Assembly: GCF_012910905.1 (NCBI RefSeq)
Contig: NZ_WTVN01000030.1
Location: forward strand, 1 to 62,864
Length of the DNA stretch: 62,864 bases
Reading direction: 5' to 3'
Source: Aromatoleum toluvorans
GTDB lineage: Bacteria > Pseudomonadota > Gammaproteobacteria > Burkholderiales > Rhodocyclaceae
Part shown: piece after piece, positions 1-8,397 of the stretch
Layout: every line of letters starts with the position of its first letter
Numbering within the stretch: the first letter of the stretch is position 1
Notes under the pieces: generated by a model
What the model saw: the letters and a program-made list of their open reading frames with translations, nothing else
Told to the model about the DNA's origin: nothing
Databases searched by the model: none
Translations under genes and position numbers: made by a program

Positions 1-1
1 G

Positions 2-949
2 GCGTGGGCGCCGGTTGCGGCGGGGGTGGGGCTCGCCGGTCTCGCGGCAGGCGTGCTGGGCGCGGACTATGCGCTGGCGCAGGCGGCTTTCGTGCTGACC
101 TGGGCGATCGCCGGGCTGGGCGTGATCCTGATCGTCGGCCAGTGCGGCCAGATTTCGCTCGGGCAGGGCGCCTTGCTGGGGCTCGGTGCCTACGCGCAGG
201 CGCTGCTCATGCTGCGTGGCGTGCCGGCGCCCGTGTCGCTACCGCTGGCGGCGGCGCTCGGGGCGGCCGGAGGCTGGCTCGCGAGCCTGCCGGCCCGGCG
301 CCTCGGCGGCCTGTATTTCGCGATGAGCACGCTCGCCTTCGCGCTGATCGTCGAGGAGGGGCTGGTGCGCGCGGAAGCGCTGACCCACGGCGCCGCGGGC
401 CTTGCGGTGCCGCCGCTGGCGCTCGCCGGCCGCGTGGCGGACACCTCGGCCGCGCAGGCGCTGGTGAGTGGCGTCGTGCTGGCGCTGGCCTGGCTGGCGT
501 GCCGGCGCTGGGTGCGGTCGCGGCTCGGGCGCGCGTGGCGCGCGGTGCGCGAGGACGAGGCCGCCGCGGCCGCCGCCGGGATCGACGTCGCGCGCGCCAA
601 GTCGCTGGCCTTCGTGCTCGGTGGCGGCCTGTCCGGGCTGGCGGGCGCGCTCTACGCGCACTGGATCGGCTTCGTGAGCCCCGAGCAGTTCGGCCTGATG
701 CTGTCCTTCGAGCTGCTGATGCTCGCCTTCATCGGCGGGGCGCGACACCTCGCCGGGGCATTGTGGGGGGCGCTGGTGGTCGTCGCGCTGCCGCAAGGGG
801 TGTCGCTCGCGGTCGAGCGCCTGCCGCCGGACATCGCCGGCGCGGCCGGCATCGAGACCCTGCTGTTCGGTGCAGTGCTCGTCGCACTGGTGCTGCTGCG
901 TCCGGCGGGACTGGCGGGGGGCGACGGCGCGGGCGCGGATCGCCGATAA
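2..949 (+). CDS. LivM-type ABC transporter permease, 5' partial
   Basis: This is an inner-membrane permease of a branched-chain amino acid (HAAT) type ABC importer. The frame is open from base 2, so the true start lies before the window; a GTG at 26 is only the first possible internal start. About 315 residues are visible, almost all in hydrophobic segments. The stretch GQCGQISLGQGALLGLGAY near the N-terminus matches the conserved LivM motif. A substrate-binding protein follows 50 bases after the stop, so the two probably belong to one transporter whose ATPases lie upstream. The substrate cannot be told: amino acids and aromatic acids are both used by this family. Confidence 0.85.
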   Translation, partial: AWAPVAAGVGLAGLAAGVLGADYALAQAAFVLTWAIAGLGVILIVGQCGQISLGQGALLGLGAYAQALLMLRGVPAPVSLPLAAALGAAGGWLASLPARRLGGLYFAMSTLAFALIVEEGLVRAEALTHGAAGLAVPPLALAGRVADTSAAQALVSGVVLALAWLACRRWVRSRLGRAWRAVREDEAAAAAAGIDVARAKSLAFVLGGGLSGLAGALYAHWIGFVSPEQFGLMLSFELLMLAFIGGARHLAGALWGALVVVALPQGVSLAVERLPPDIAGAAGIETLLFGAVLVALVLLRPAGLAGGDGAGADRR

Positions 950-999
950 TCGGCCCTTTCAATCGGCCTGTTGGCGCCGTCCCGGCGCCGGGAACATCC

Positions 1000-2160
1000 A
1001 TGAACCTGATCCGCCGCATCCTCGTCCTGTCGTCCCTGCTCGTCGCGGGCGTGGCGGGCGCGCAGGCGCCCGGCGTGAGCGAGCGCGAGATCGTCGTCGG
1101 CAGCATCCAGGACCTGTCCGGCCCGATCGCGCTGCTCGGCGCGCCGGTGCGCGACGGCATGCTGATGCGCTTCGAGGACGCCAACGCCGCGGGCGGCGTG
1201 CACGGCCGGAAGCTGCGCCTCGTCGTCGAGGACGCCGGCTACGACCCGAAGAAGGGCGTGCTCGCGGCGAAGAAGCTCATCCAGCGCGACCGGGCGTTCG
1301 CCTTCCTCGCCGACCTCGGCACCCCGGTGGTGATGGCGACGATGCCGCTGATCGTCGATGCCGGCCGGCCGCATCTCTTCCCCTTCTCGCCGCACGAATC
1401 GACCTACGCGCCGCGCCATCCGCTCAAGTTCCAGCTGTTCGCGCCCTACCAGGACTACATGGACGCGGCGACGCGCCACATGGTGCAGACGCACGGCTAC
1501 AGGCGCACCTGCCTGCTGTACCAGGACGACGACTACGGCCTGGAGGTGATGAAGGGCGTCGAGGCGGGGCTGGCGAAGCTCAGGCAGGCGCTCGCCGAGA
1601 AGACCAGCTACAAGCGCGGCGCGACCGACTTTTCCAGCCAGGTCGCGCGCCTGCGCGGTGCGGGCTGCGACTTCGTCGTGCTCGCGACGGTCGTGCGCGA
1701 GACCGTCGCCGCCGTCGCCGAGGCGCGCCGCACCGGCTGGAACGTCGACCTGCTGGTCACCGCGTCGGGCTATTCGGCGCAGACACACGAGCTGGGCGGC
1801 AAGGCGGTCGAGGGCCTCTATGGCGTGACCGTGCTGCCGCATCCCTACGAAGCGGGCGCGAACGCGCAGCTCGCCGACTGGATCCGCCGCTACCGCGCAC
1901 GCTTCGGCGTCGCGCCCAACGTGTGGAGCGTGATGGGCTACGGCGTCGCCGACCTCTTCGTGAAGGCCGCGGACCAGGCCGGGCGCGAGCTCACCGTCGA
2001 GCGCTTCACGGCGGCGCTGGAATCGCTGCATACCCCGCGCGACTTCTTCGGCGCCCCGGAGTATCGTTTCAGTCGTGACGACCACCTCGGCAATCGCCAG
2101 GGCCGCATCGCGCAGATCCAGGATGGCCGCTGGGTGATCCTGACCGACTACCTGAAGTGA
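1000..2160 (+). CDS. ABC transporter periplasmic substrate-binding protein
   Basis: This 386-residue protein is a type 1 periplasmic binding protein (LivK / Peripla_BP_6 family). The ATG at 1000 is chosen because it gives a clear signal peptide (MNLIRRILVLSSLLVAGVAG, cleavage after AQA), whereas the frame continues open far upstream. The mature start, REIVVGSIQDLSGPIALLG, is the usual first strand and ligand-binding loop of the family. It follows the LivM-type permease in the same orientation. It differs clearly from the two LivK proteins at 51.7-54.5 kb, so it probably serves a different substrate. UbiX begins 11 bases downstream. Confidence 0.85.
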   Translation: MNLIRRILVLSSLLVAGVAGAQAPGVSEREIVVGSIQDLSGPIALLGAPVRDGMLMRFEDANAAGGVHGRKLRLVVEDAGYDPKKGVLAAKKLIQRDRAFAFLADLGTPVVMATMPLIVDAGRPHLFPFSPHESTYAPRHPLKFQLFAPYQDYMDAATRHMVQTHGYRRTCLLYQDDDYGLEVMKGVEAGLAKLRQALAEKTSYKRGATDFSSQVARLRGAGCDFVVLATVVRETVAAVAEARRTGWNVDLLVTASGYSAQTHELGGKAVEGLYGVTVLPHPYEAGANAQLADWIRRYRARFGVAPNVWSVMGYGVADLFVKAADQAGRELTVERFTAALESLHTPRDFFGAPEYRFSRDDHLGNRQGRIAQIQDGRWVILTDYLK

Positions 2161-2171
2161 GCCCAGTCCCG

Positions 2172-2804
2172 ATGAGCCTCCCCGCCCCGCAGACCGTCGC
2201 CGTCGCCTTCACCGGCGCTTCCGGCATGCCCTACGGGCTGCGCCTCGTCGAATGCCTGCTCGCGGCCGGCTGCACGGTGTGGCTGCTGTATTCGCAGGTC
2301 GCGCAGATCGTCGCGCGCCAGGAGATGGGGCTGGACCTGCCTTCGCGCCCGGCCGAGGTCGAGGCCGCGCTCGCCGCACGCTTCCAGGCCACGGAGGGCC
2401 GGCTGCGCGTGTTCGGGCGCGAGGAATGGTTCGCGCCGCTCGCCTCCGGCTCCAACCCGGCCGACGCGATGGTCGTGTGCCCGTGCACGATGGGCACGCT
2501 CGCCGCGATCGCCGCCGGACTCAGCCAGAACCTCATCGAGCGCGCCGCCGACGTCGCGATCAAGGAAGGGCGCAAGCTCGTGCTCGTGCCGCGCGAGACG
2601 CCGTTCTCGGCGATCCATCTCGAGAACATGCTCAAGCTCGCGCGCCTGGGCGTCGTGATCCTGCCGCCCAGCCCCGGCTTCTACAACCATCCGCGGACCG
2701 TCGAGGACCTCGTCGATTTCGTCGTCGCGCGCGTGCTCGACCAGCTGCGCGTGCCGCATCGCCTGACGCAGCGCTGGGGCGAAGCGGACGGGGAGGGCGC
2801 GTGA
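2172..2804 (+). CDS. ubiX: UbiX-type flavin prenyltransferase
   Basis: UbiX joins dimethylallyl phosphate to FMN to make prenylated FMN, the cofactor of UbiD-type decarboxylases used in ubiquinone synthesis and aromatic acid metabolism. The protein has 210 residues, normal for the family. It shows the FMN-binding N-terminal motif FTGASGMPYGLRL, a CPCTMGTLAAIAAG loop, and the signature PRETPFSAIHLENMLKLA near residue 140. The ATG at 2172 is preferred over a GTG at 2157 that overlaps the previous stop. Its stop overlaps the start of the LON-domain gene (TGATG), so the two are probably translated together. Confidence 0.93.
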   Translation: MSLPAPQTVAVAFTGASGMPYGLRLVECLLAAGCTVWLLYSQVAQIVARQEMGLDLPSRPAEVEAALAARFQATEGRLRVFGREEWFAPLASGSNPADAMVVCPCTMGTLAAIAAGLSQNLIERAADVAIKEGRKLVLVPRETPFSAIHLENMLKLARLGVVILPPSPGFYNHPRTVEDLVDFVVARVLDQLRVPHRLTQRWGEADGEGA

Positions 2805-3436
2805 TGGACGACGCCCGCCTGTCGCCGCCGTTGCCCCCGCTGTTGCCCTTGTTCCCGCTGCACACGGTGCTGTTCCCGGGCGCGCTGCTGCCGCTGCACG
2901 TGTTCGAGGCGCGCTACATGGACCTCGCGACGCGCTGCCTGAAGGACGACGCGGTGTTCGGCGTTAACCTCATCGCCGAGGGCCGTGAGGTCGGCGCGCC
3001 GGCGCGGCCCTACGAGGTCGGCGTGAGCGCCCGCATCGTTCGTTGCGACATGGTCCGGCCCGGCACGCTCGACCTCGTCACGCGCGGCGAGCGCCGCTAC
3101 CGCGTGCTGCGCTCCGAGGCCGGACCCAACGGCCTGCTGCTGGGCGAAGTCGAATGGCTCGCCGAGGCGCCGCCGACGCCGATCCCCGGGAACTGCGCAC
3201 CGCTCGTCGCGCTGTTGCGCGCCATCGTCGCCGACGCCGGCGAAGAACGGCTGCCCGGACCGCACGCCTTCGACGACGCCGGCTGGGTCGGCCTGCGCTT
3301 CGCCGAAGTGCTGCCGATCCCGGCGCAGGCCAAGCAGGCGCTGCTGGAACTGGACGATCCGGCCGACCGGCTGGAGATCGTCCGCCAGTTCCTCGACCAG
3401 CGCGGACTGCTCGCGGAGCGCCTGGAAAAGGGCTGA
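2804..3436 (+). CDS. LON peptidase substrate-binding domain protein
   Basis: This 210-residue protein consists of a LON N-terminal (substrate-binding) domain alone, with no AAA or protease domain. The opening LPLFPLHTVLFPGALLPLHVFE and the following YMDLATRC are typical of the family. Its function is unknown; such stand-alone LON domains are common in proteobacteria and are not active proteases. It is translationally coupled to ubiX through the TGATG overlap and converges on mutY, whose end is 26 bases away. Confidence 0.85.
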   Translation: MDDARLSPPLPPLLPLFPLHTVLFPGALLPLHVFEARYMDLATRCLKDDAVFGVNLIAEGREVGAPARPYEVGVSARIVRCDMVRPGTLDLVTRGERRYRVLRSEAGPNGLLLGEVEWLAEAPPTPIPGNCAPLVALLRAIVADAGEERLPGPHAFDDAGWVGLRFAEVLPIPAQAKQALLELDDPADRLEIVRQFLDQRGLLAERLEKG

Positions 3437-3462
3437 AGCGGGGCTGCTGACCGCCGCAGTGT

Positions 3463-4557
3463 TCAGAAGGCCAGCCGGCCCTGCGGCGCCTCCTGCGGTG
3501 CGCGCGCGAGCTCGGTGAGGATGCGCCGCACCGGCGTCGGCAGGCCGGCGCCCTCCAGGTCGGCCAGCGCGAGCCAGCGATGGTCGCCATCCGCGACCGC
3601 ATGTCCGGCGGGCGCGACATCGACGCGGACCGGCGTGATCTCCAGGCGGAAATGCGTGAATGCATGGTTCAGCGGCGCGAGCGTCGTCGCGCCGCGTGGC
3701 GTGAGGCCGTAGCGCGCCGCGACCCAGCGTGCGGCGTCGGCTTCGTGTTCGGGCACTTCCGGCAAGGCGAGCAGCCCGCCCCAGATCCCGCTCGGCGGCC
3801 GGCGTTCGAGCAGCACCCGGCCGTCGGCCACGATCACCGCGACGCGCGCGTGCCGCTGCGGCACGGCCTTCTTCGGCCGCGCCGCGGGCAGTTCGGCGAC
3901 GCGCTCGTCGCGCAGCGCGACGCAGATCTCGGCCATCGGGCAGCGTCCGCAGGCGGGCCGGCCGCGCGTGCACAGCGTCGCGCCGAGGTCCATCTGCGCC
4001 TGGATGTAGGTGCCGATGCCGGTCTGCGGCAGCAGCGCTTCCGCGAGCGCCCACAGACGCTGCTCGACCGCGCGCTCGCCGGGGAAGCCGTCGATGCCGA
4101 AGGCGCGGCACAGCACGCGCTTGACGTTGCCGTCGAGGATCGCCGCGCGTTCGCCGAACGCGAAGGCGGCGATCGCCGCGGCGGTCGAGCGGCCGATGCC
4201 GGGCAGTTCCGCGATCTCCGCGGCGCGGCGCGGGAATGCGCCGCCATGCTGCGCGACCACCGCCTGCGCGGCCTTGTGCAGGTTGCGCGCGCGCGCGTAG
4301 TAGCCCAGCCCGCTCCACAGCGCGAGCACGTCGTCGACGGGCGCCGCGGCGAGGCTCGCGAGGTCCGGGAAACGCGCGAGAAAGCGCGCGTAGTACGGGA
4401 TCACGGTGTCGACCTGGGTCTGCTGCAGCATGATCTCCGACAGCCAGATGCGGTACGGGTCGCGCGTGGCCTGCCACGGCAGGTCGTGCCGCCCGTGCTT
4501 GCGGTGCCACGCGATCAGCCGCGTCGCGAAATCGCCGTCCTGCGTCGTGTCGTCCAT
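3463..4557 (-). CDS. mutY: A/G-specific adenine DNA glycosylase MutY
   Basis: MutY removes adenine mispaired with 8-oxoguanine or guanine. The protein has 364 residues from the ATG at 4557. It carries the family's catalytic Glu in SEIMLQQTQVDT, the helix-hairpin-helix ELPGIGRSTAAAI, the catalytic Asp in AAILDGNVKRVL, and the iron-sulfur cluster motif C-x6-C-x2-C-x5-C (LCTRGRPACGRCPMAEIC). A NUDIX-like C-terminal domain for 8-oxoG recognition follows. Longer upstream starts would run through the promoter region shared with the divergent flavin reductase, so the ATG at 4557 is preferred. Confidence 0.95.
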   Translation of the reverse strand: MDDTTQDGDFATRLIAWHRKHGRHDLPWQATRDPYRIWLSEIMLQQTQVDTVIPYYARFLARFPDLASLAAAPVDDVLALWSGLGYYARARNLHKAAQAVVAQHGGAFPRRAAEIAELPGIGRSTAAAIAAFAFGERAAILDGNVKRVLCRAFGIDGFPGERAVEQRLWALAEALLPQTGIGTYIQAQMDLGATLCTRGRPACGRCPMAEICVALRDERVAELPAARPKKAVPQRHARVAVIVADGRVLLERRPPSGIWGGLLALPEVPEHEADAARWVAARYGLTPRGATTLAPLNHAFTHFRLEITPVRVDVAPAGHAVADGDHRWLALADLEGAGLPTPVRRILTELARAPQEAPQGRLAF

Positions 4558-4598
4558 TCCTTTCCTGTTCCCGATGCCTGTTCCGGCCCTGTCCCGCG

Positions 4599-4627
4599 TT
4601 GCCCAATGCCTTGTGCGCGGCGATAAT
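4599..4627 (+). promoter_or_regulatory. candidate sigma-70 promoter of flavin reductase gene
   Basis: A -35-like TTGCCC (4599-4604) and a -10-like GATAAT (4622-4627) are separated by exactly 17 bases, about 64 bases before the flavin reductase start and between it and divergent mutY. Seen by eye only; no transcript evidence. Confidence 0.5.
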
Positions 4628-4690
4628 CGCCGGTTCCAACCAATTTCGCGCCCGTCCCGAGAAGGGCCGGCGCCGATCACAAGAACCCCC

Positions 4691-5191
4691 ATGTCCCAGC
4701 CGCCCGTCTCTCACCAGGATTTCACCCGCGCCTTCCGCGACGCCCTCGGCATGTTCGCGACCGGCATCGCCGTCGTCACGACGCGCGCACCCAACGGCGA
4801 GGCGATCGGCCTGACGGTCAATTCCTTCAACTCGGTGTCGCTCGATCCGCCGCTCATCGTCTGGAGCCTGTCGCGGCATCTGGCGAGCCTGCCGGTGTTC
4901 GAAGCCTGCGAATACTACGCGGTGAACGTGCTCGCGGAAGACCAGCAGGCCCTGTCGCAGCTCTTCGCGACGCGTTCCGACGACAAGTTCGCCGGCCTCG
5001 AGGTCGAGGACGGCCTCTACGGCGTGCCGCTGCTGCAAGGCTGCTGCGCGCGCTTCGAGTGCCGCAACACCGCGCGCCACGAAGGCGGCGACCACCTCGT
5101 GTTCATCTCCGAAGTCGTGCGTTTCGACCGCGAAGACCGTACCCCGCTCATCTACCACTGCGGCGCCTATCGCCGTCTCGCCGCGGGCTGA
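4691..5191 (+). CDS. flavin reductase family protein (FMN-binding split barrel)
   Basis: This 166-residue protein belongs to the flavin reductase-like / FMN-binding split-barrel family, which passes electrons from NAD(P)H to free flavin or serves as the reductase part of two-component monooxygenases. The N-terminal FRDALGMFATGIAVVTT and the following LTVNSFNSVSLDPPLIVWSLS are the usual flavin-binding segments, and the C-terminal half ends in LIYHCGAYRRL, also typical. No oxygenase partner is nearby, so the physiological role is open. The ATG at 4691 sits just after the mutY-facing promoter region. Confidence 0.85.
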   Translation: MSQPPVSHQDFTRAFRDALGMFATGIAVVTTRAPNGEAIGLTVNSFNSVSLDPPLIVWSLSRHLASLPVFEACEYYAVNVLAEDQQALSQLFATRSDDKFAGLEVEDGLYGVPLLQGCCARFECRNTARHEGGDHLVFISEVVRFDREDRTPLIYHCGAYRRLAAG

Positions 5192-5278
5192 GCGTTCCGC
5201 GGCCGGCACCCGGGGCCGGCCCCGCAGCGGGGGCGTGACCGTATTCCTTTCGGCGTAGCGATGGATCATGTTGAACTG

Positions 5279-5300
5279 TAGCCGGCTTGCAGGCCGGCCA
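5279..5300. repeat. REP-like palindrome
   Basis: The segment reads TAGCCGGCTTGCAGGCCGGC and folds as a GCCGGC/GCCGGC hairpin. It lies between the flavin reductase and sodC. A very similar sequence occurs in opposite orientation at 61994-62012 inside another gene's signal-peptide region, so it may be a dispersed repetitive extragenic palindrome. Confidence 0.45.
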
Positions 5301-5334
5301 TCGACATCCTCCCTTCGAGAAAGGACAGAAGAAC

Positions 5335-5865
5335 ATGAACGCCCGCTCCCCGATCCTCGCACTGCCCGCAACCCTCCTCGTCGCCGCCTGCAGCGCCCTC
5401 GGCCTCGGCGGCCCGGTCACCGCCGAGGCACCCCTCGCTGCCACCAAGGGCAGCACGGTGTCCGGCACCGTCAAGTTTGTCGAAGGCGATGCCGGCGTGC
5501 TCGTCGAAGCCCGCGTGACGGGGCTCGCCCCCGGCAAGCACGGCTTCCACATCCATGAGAAGGGAGACTGTTCGGCCCCCGATGCCACCAGCGCCGGCGG
5601 CCACTTCAACCCGACCGGCGAGCCCCACGGCAGCCCCGAACGGGGCGCACACCACCTCGGCGACATGCCGATGCTGATCGCCGATGCCGACGGTAATGCC
5701 CGGCTCGACACGATCCTCGAAGGCGTGACGATCAATGGCAAGGGCGAGGGCAACATCGTCGGCCGCGGCGTCATCGTGCATGCCGCAGCGGACGACTTCC
5801 TCACCCAGCCGACCGGCAACTCCGGCGCGCGCGTCGCGTGCGGCGTGATCGCGCTGCGCAAGTAG
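5335..5865 (+). CDS. sodC: superoxide dismutase [Cu-Zn], lipoprotein
   Basis: Periplasmic Cu,Zn superoxide dismutase converts superoxide to peroxide and oxygen. The 176-residue protein has the copper/zinc ligand blocks KHGFHIHEKGDCS, GGHFNPTGEPHG and GAHHLGDMP, and the C-terminal GNSGARVACGVIAL; the Cys in GDC and in ARVACG would form the conserved disulfide. The N-terminus ends in a lipobox (LLVAAC), so the enzyme is probably membrane-anchored on the periplasmic face. The ATG at 5335 follows an AGAA-rich region. It lies just before the copper/redox block and may share its purpose, but no shared promoter is visible. Confidence 0.95.
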   Translation: MNARSPILALPATLLVAACSALGLGGPVTAEAPLAATKGSTVSGTVKFVEGDAGVLVEARVTGLAPGKHGFHIHEKGDCSAPDATSAGGHFNPTGEPHGSPERGAHHLGDMPMLIADADGNARLDTILEGVTINGKGEGNIVGRGVIVHAAADDFLTQPTGNSGARVACGVIALRK

Positions 5866-5969
5866 CCGCAGGGCGCCCGGCTCCTCATCGGCAAGCCGCT
5901 GCCGTTCGACTCGCGTGAACCTTTTCTTTCGGTCGCCTGTCGAACCTGACGTGTTCGGCGTCCGCCGAC

Positions 5970-6365
5970 ATGGTTATATATCCTTGTCTTGATCGGTCAT
6001 TATCCGTGTATCGTTTCCGGCGCCTGCTCGCCCTGCTTCTGATCGTTGCCCTGCCCGCGTATGCGTGGGCGGCCGTCGGTCTGCCGGAAGCATGCGGCAT
6101 ACAGGCCGTGCCGACGGCGCAGGCAGCGGCGCCAGGCCACCCCTGCTGCGCATCCGGGCAGATGGGCGACGACACGTCGCAGCAGTCCGACCACGGCACG
6201 CCCTGCAAACTCGGGCAGCAATGCAAGACCGGGTCGCTGTCCGTGCTTCCGGCCGCCTTCCCGGCGCCCCCACTGCGTGCGCCGTACCTGCTCGTCGCCG
6301 ACGGCGAAAGCCAGGTTTCCGCGCGCCTTCCCGACGCCATCTGGCGACCACCCCGTCTCCTCTGA
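5970..6365 (+). CDS. small secreted Cys-rich protein, function unknown
   Basis: I do not recognise this protein of up to 131 residues. It has a hydrophobic signal-like segment (RLLALLLIVALPAYAWA) followed by a Cys/His-rich part: EACG, HPCCASG, HGTPCKLGQQCKTGS. Such spacing would suit binding of soft metals such as copper. The start is uncertain: ATG at 5970 or GTG at 6006, with no strong ribosome binding site for either; the later start gives a cleaner signal peptide. It sits directly ahead of the multicopper oxidase operon in the same orientation, which hints at a metal-related role. No homology claim is made. Confidence 0.55.
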   Translation: MVIYPCLDRSLSVYRFRRLLALLLIVALPAYAWAAVGLPEACGIQAVPTAQAAAPGHPCCASGQMGDDTSQQSDHGTPCKLGQQCKTGSLSVLPAAFPAPPLRAPYLLVADGESQVSARLPDAIWRPPRLL

Positions 6366-6555
6366 CCCATTTCGGCGGAATGTCTTTGCCGGCGCGCCCC
6401 TTGGGCTCGCGGGCGAGCTTTCGACCGTCCTGACCCGGGACCGACCCCCGCGCTGACGTGGCTGTACCGCCGCGGCCGCCGGAACGTGCGCGCCCCGCAC
6501 GGATTCGGCGGCCGGCCCCGTGGTTCCGCGCATGGAACGACAACGGAGACCAAAC

Positions 6556-7221
6556 ATGATCCTGCACCGCTGGTTTGCGGCCCTGGCCGTCCTCGCGTCC
6601 GCGGCCGCCGCCTTCGCCGCGGGCGACGCGGCGCGCGGTGCCCAGGCTTTCCGCGCCTGCTCCGGCTGCCATTCGCTGGCGCCCGGAGATCACCGCACCG
6701 GGCCCAGCCTTGCCGGCGTCTTCGGCCGCCGGGCCGGCACGGCCGATGGCTTCGGGCGCTACTCCGAGGCGCTGCGCAAGTCGGGCATGGTGTGGAACGC
6801 GCAGGCCCTGGACGGATGGCTGCGCGATCCGGCCGCCTTCATCGCGGGCAACGGCATGACGTTCCCGGGCCTGCCCGATGCGCGCGTCCGCGCCGATCTG
6901 ATCGCCTATCTGCAAGCCGTCTCGGCAGGGAAAATCGCCGCGCCGAAGACGCCAGGCCTGCCCGACCTCAGGGCGGCCGATGCGGGCGACCGGGTGAGCG
7001 CCATCGCCCACTGCGGCGACACCTATCGGGTCACGCTTGGCGACGGTACGCGGCGCGCGTTCTGGGAGTTCAACCTGCGCTTCAAGACCGACTCCTCGGC
7101 GCACGGCCCGCGCCGCGGCCAGCCGGTGATCGTCGGCGCCGGCATGGGCGGCGACCGCGCCCAGGTGGTTTTCGCCGAGCCGGCCGAGATCTCCAGCTTC
7201 ATCCGGAGCCACTGCGAATGA
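6556..7221 (+). CDS. secreted monohaem cytochrome c
   Basis: This 221-residue periplasmic protein has a signal peptide (cleavage near AAFAAG) and a class I cytochrome c domain with haem motif CSGCH around residue 36 and a likely Met ligand in NGMTFPG. After about residue 130 there is an extra 90-residue tail with two Cys (AIAHCGDTYRV and RSHCE) that is not part of the haem domain. The ATG at 6556 follows a GGAG site. Its stop overlaps the next start (ATGA), making it the first gene of the tight operon that runs to 13134. Confidence 0.88.
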   Translation: MILHRWFAALAVLASAAAAFAAGDAARGAQAFRACSGCHSLAPGDHRTGPSLAGVFGRRAGTADGFGRYSEALRKSGMVWNAQALDGWLRDPAAFIAGNGMTFPGLPDARVRADLIAYLQAVSAGKIAAPKTPGLPDLRAADAGDRVSAIAHCGDTYRVTLGDGTRRAFWEFNLRFKTDSSAHGPRRGQPVIVGAGMGGDRAQVVFAEPAEISSFIRSHCE

Positions 7222-7817
7222 ACAAATCCGATAGCCCGAATGCCGGCGCTCCGGCGCAGCAAAACCTGTCGGCGAGCGGACCGCGGCGAACGGCCTTCCT
7301 GCTGCCGCTAGCCGTGTTCGCCCTCCTCGTCGCCGTGCTGGGCGTGGGCCTGTTCCTCGACCCGCGCGAGATTCCTTCGCCGCTGATCGGCCGGCCCGTC
7401 CCCGTTTTCGACCTGCCGCCGGTGCAGGGACGCACGCTGGGCCTGGCGAGCCGCGACCTCCAGGGCGAGGTGTCGCTGGTGAACGTGTTCGCGTCCTGGT
7501 GCGTCGCCTGCCGCGAGGAGCATCCGGTGCTGATGGAGCTCGCGCGTACCGGCGCCGTGCCCATCCACGGCCTCAACTACAAGGACAAACCGGAGGACGC
7601 GGCACGCTGGCTGAAAGAATGGGGCGACCCCTACACCCGCACCGGTGCCGACCTGGATGGACGCGTGGCCATCGACTGGGGCGTCTACGGGGTGCCGGAG
7701 ACCTTCGTCATCGGCCGCAACGGCCGCATCGCCTACAAGCACATCGGCCCGATCACGCGCGAGTTCGCGCGCGACAAGCTGCTGCCCATGATCGAGCAAC
7801 TACGGCAGGCGCCATGA
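7218..7817 (+). CDS. CcmG/DsbE-type thioredoxin-like protein
   Basis: A membrane-anchored periplasmic thiol-disulfide oxidoreductase of the CcmG/DsbE family, which reduces apocytochrome c before haem attachment. In 199 residues it shows one N-terminal membrane anchor (about residues 27-47), the segment SPLIGRPVPVFDLP typical of DsbE, the active site SWCVACREEHP, and the cis-Pro region YGVPETFVI. It overlaps the preceding cytochrome gene by 4 bases and the next gene by 4 bases. It is away from a normal ccm cluster, so it may be a dedicated copy for this operon's cytochromes. Confidence 0.9.
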   Translation: MNKSDSPNAGAPAQQNLSASGPRRTAFLLPLAVFALLVAVLGVGLFLDPREIPSPLIGRPVPVFDLPPVQGRTLGLASRDLQGEVSLVNVFASWCVACREEHPVLMELARTGAVPIHGLNYKDKPEDAARWLKEWGDPYTRTGADLDGRVAIDWGVYGVPETFVIGRNGRIAYKHIGPITREFARDKLLPMIEQLRQAP

Positions 7818-8380
7818 GACTTCCCGCTTCCGTTCGCAATTCGCGCCGCCTGCTCCTCGGCCTCCTTGCCGGCCTGGCCCTGGCCGGCGGACTTGCGGCC
7901 TACGCCTTGCACGGCTCCCCGGCGACGGCGGCCGGGGCCGCCGAACGCAGCCTGCCGCGCGGCGTGCACTTCCAGGACGGTCAGGGCAAGGCGCTGAGCC
8001 CGGAGGATTTCCGTGGCAGGGTGGTGCTGCTCAACGTCTGGGCCACCTGGTGCGTACCCTGCCGCAAGGAGATGCCCGCCCTCGACCGTCTCCAGAAGCA
8101 GCTGGGCGGTCCCGCCTTCGAGGTGGTGGCGGTGTCGATCGACCAGGACGCCAATCTGGTGCGCGAGTTCTACCTCAAGTACGGCATCAGATCCCTCGCG
8201 CTCTACATCGATCCCACGACAAGCATCACTTCCACGCTGGGCACTGTCGGCATCCCGACCACCCTGCTGGTGGATCAGGCTGGCCGCGAGGTCTGGCGCA
8301 AGGTGGGGCCGGCCGAGTGGGATGCGCCGGCCTCGGTCGCGGAAATCCGCAAGCACTTGCCGGCAGGCGCGAAACCCTGA
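7814..8380 (+). CDS. TlpA-like periplasmic thioredoxin-fold protein
   Basis: This 188-residue protein has an N-terminal membrane segment (about residues 13-31) and a TlpA/ResA-like thioredoxin domain with active site WATWCVPCRKEMP and cis-Pro segment VGIPTTLLVD. TlpA proteins keep periplasmic thiols reduced, for example for copper insertion or cytochrome maturation. It follows the CcmG-like gene with an ATGA overlap, so the operon encodes two distinct thiol oxidoreductases in a row. The multicopper oxidase starts 17 bases later. Confidence 0.9.
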   Translation: MRLPASVRNSRRLLLGLLAGLALAGGLAAYALHGSPATAAGAAERSLPRGVHFQDGQGKALSPEDFRGRVVLLNVWATWCVPCRKEMPALDRLQKQLGGPAFEVVAVSIDQDANLVREFYLKYGIRSLALYIDPTTSITSTLGTVGIPTTLLVDQAGREVWRKVGPAEWDAPASVAEIRKHLPAGAKP

Positions 8381-8397
8381 AGAGGAGTGCGAGGACG

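Noticed and set aside
2681-5371. Very long minus-strand frame (896 codons) across ubiX, the LON gene and mutY
   Set aside because: It overlaps recognised genes in other frames and its translation is Arg/Ala/Gly-rich low-complexity sequence, the usual result of high GC; only its mutY part in another frame is real.
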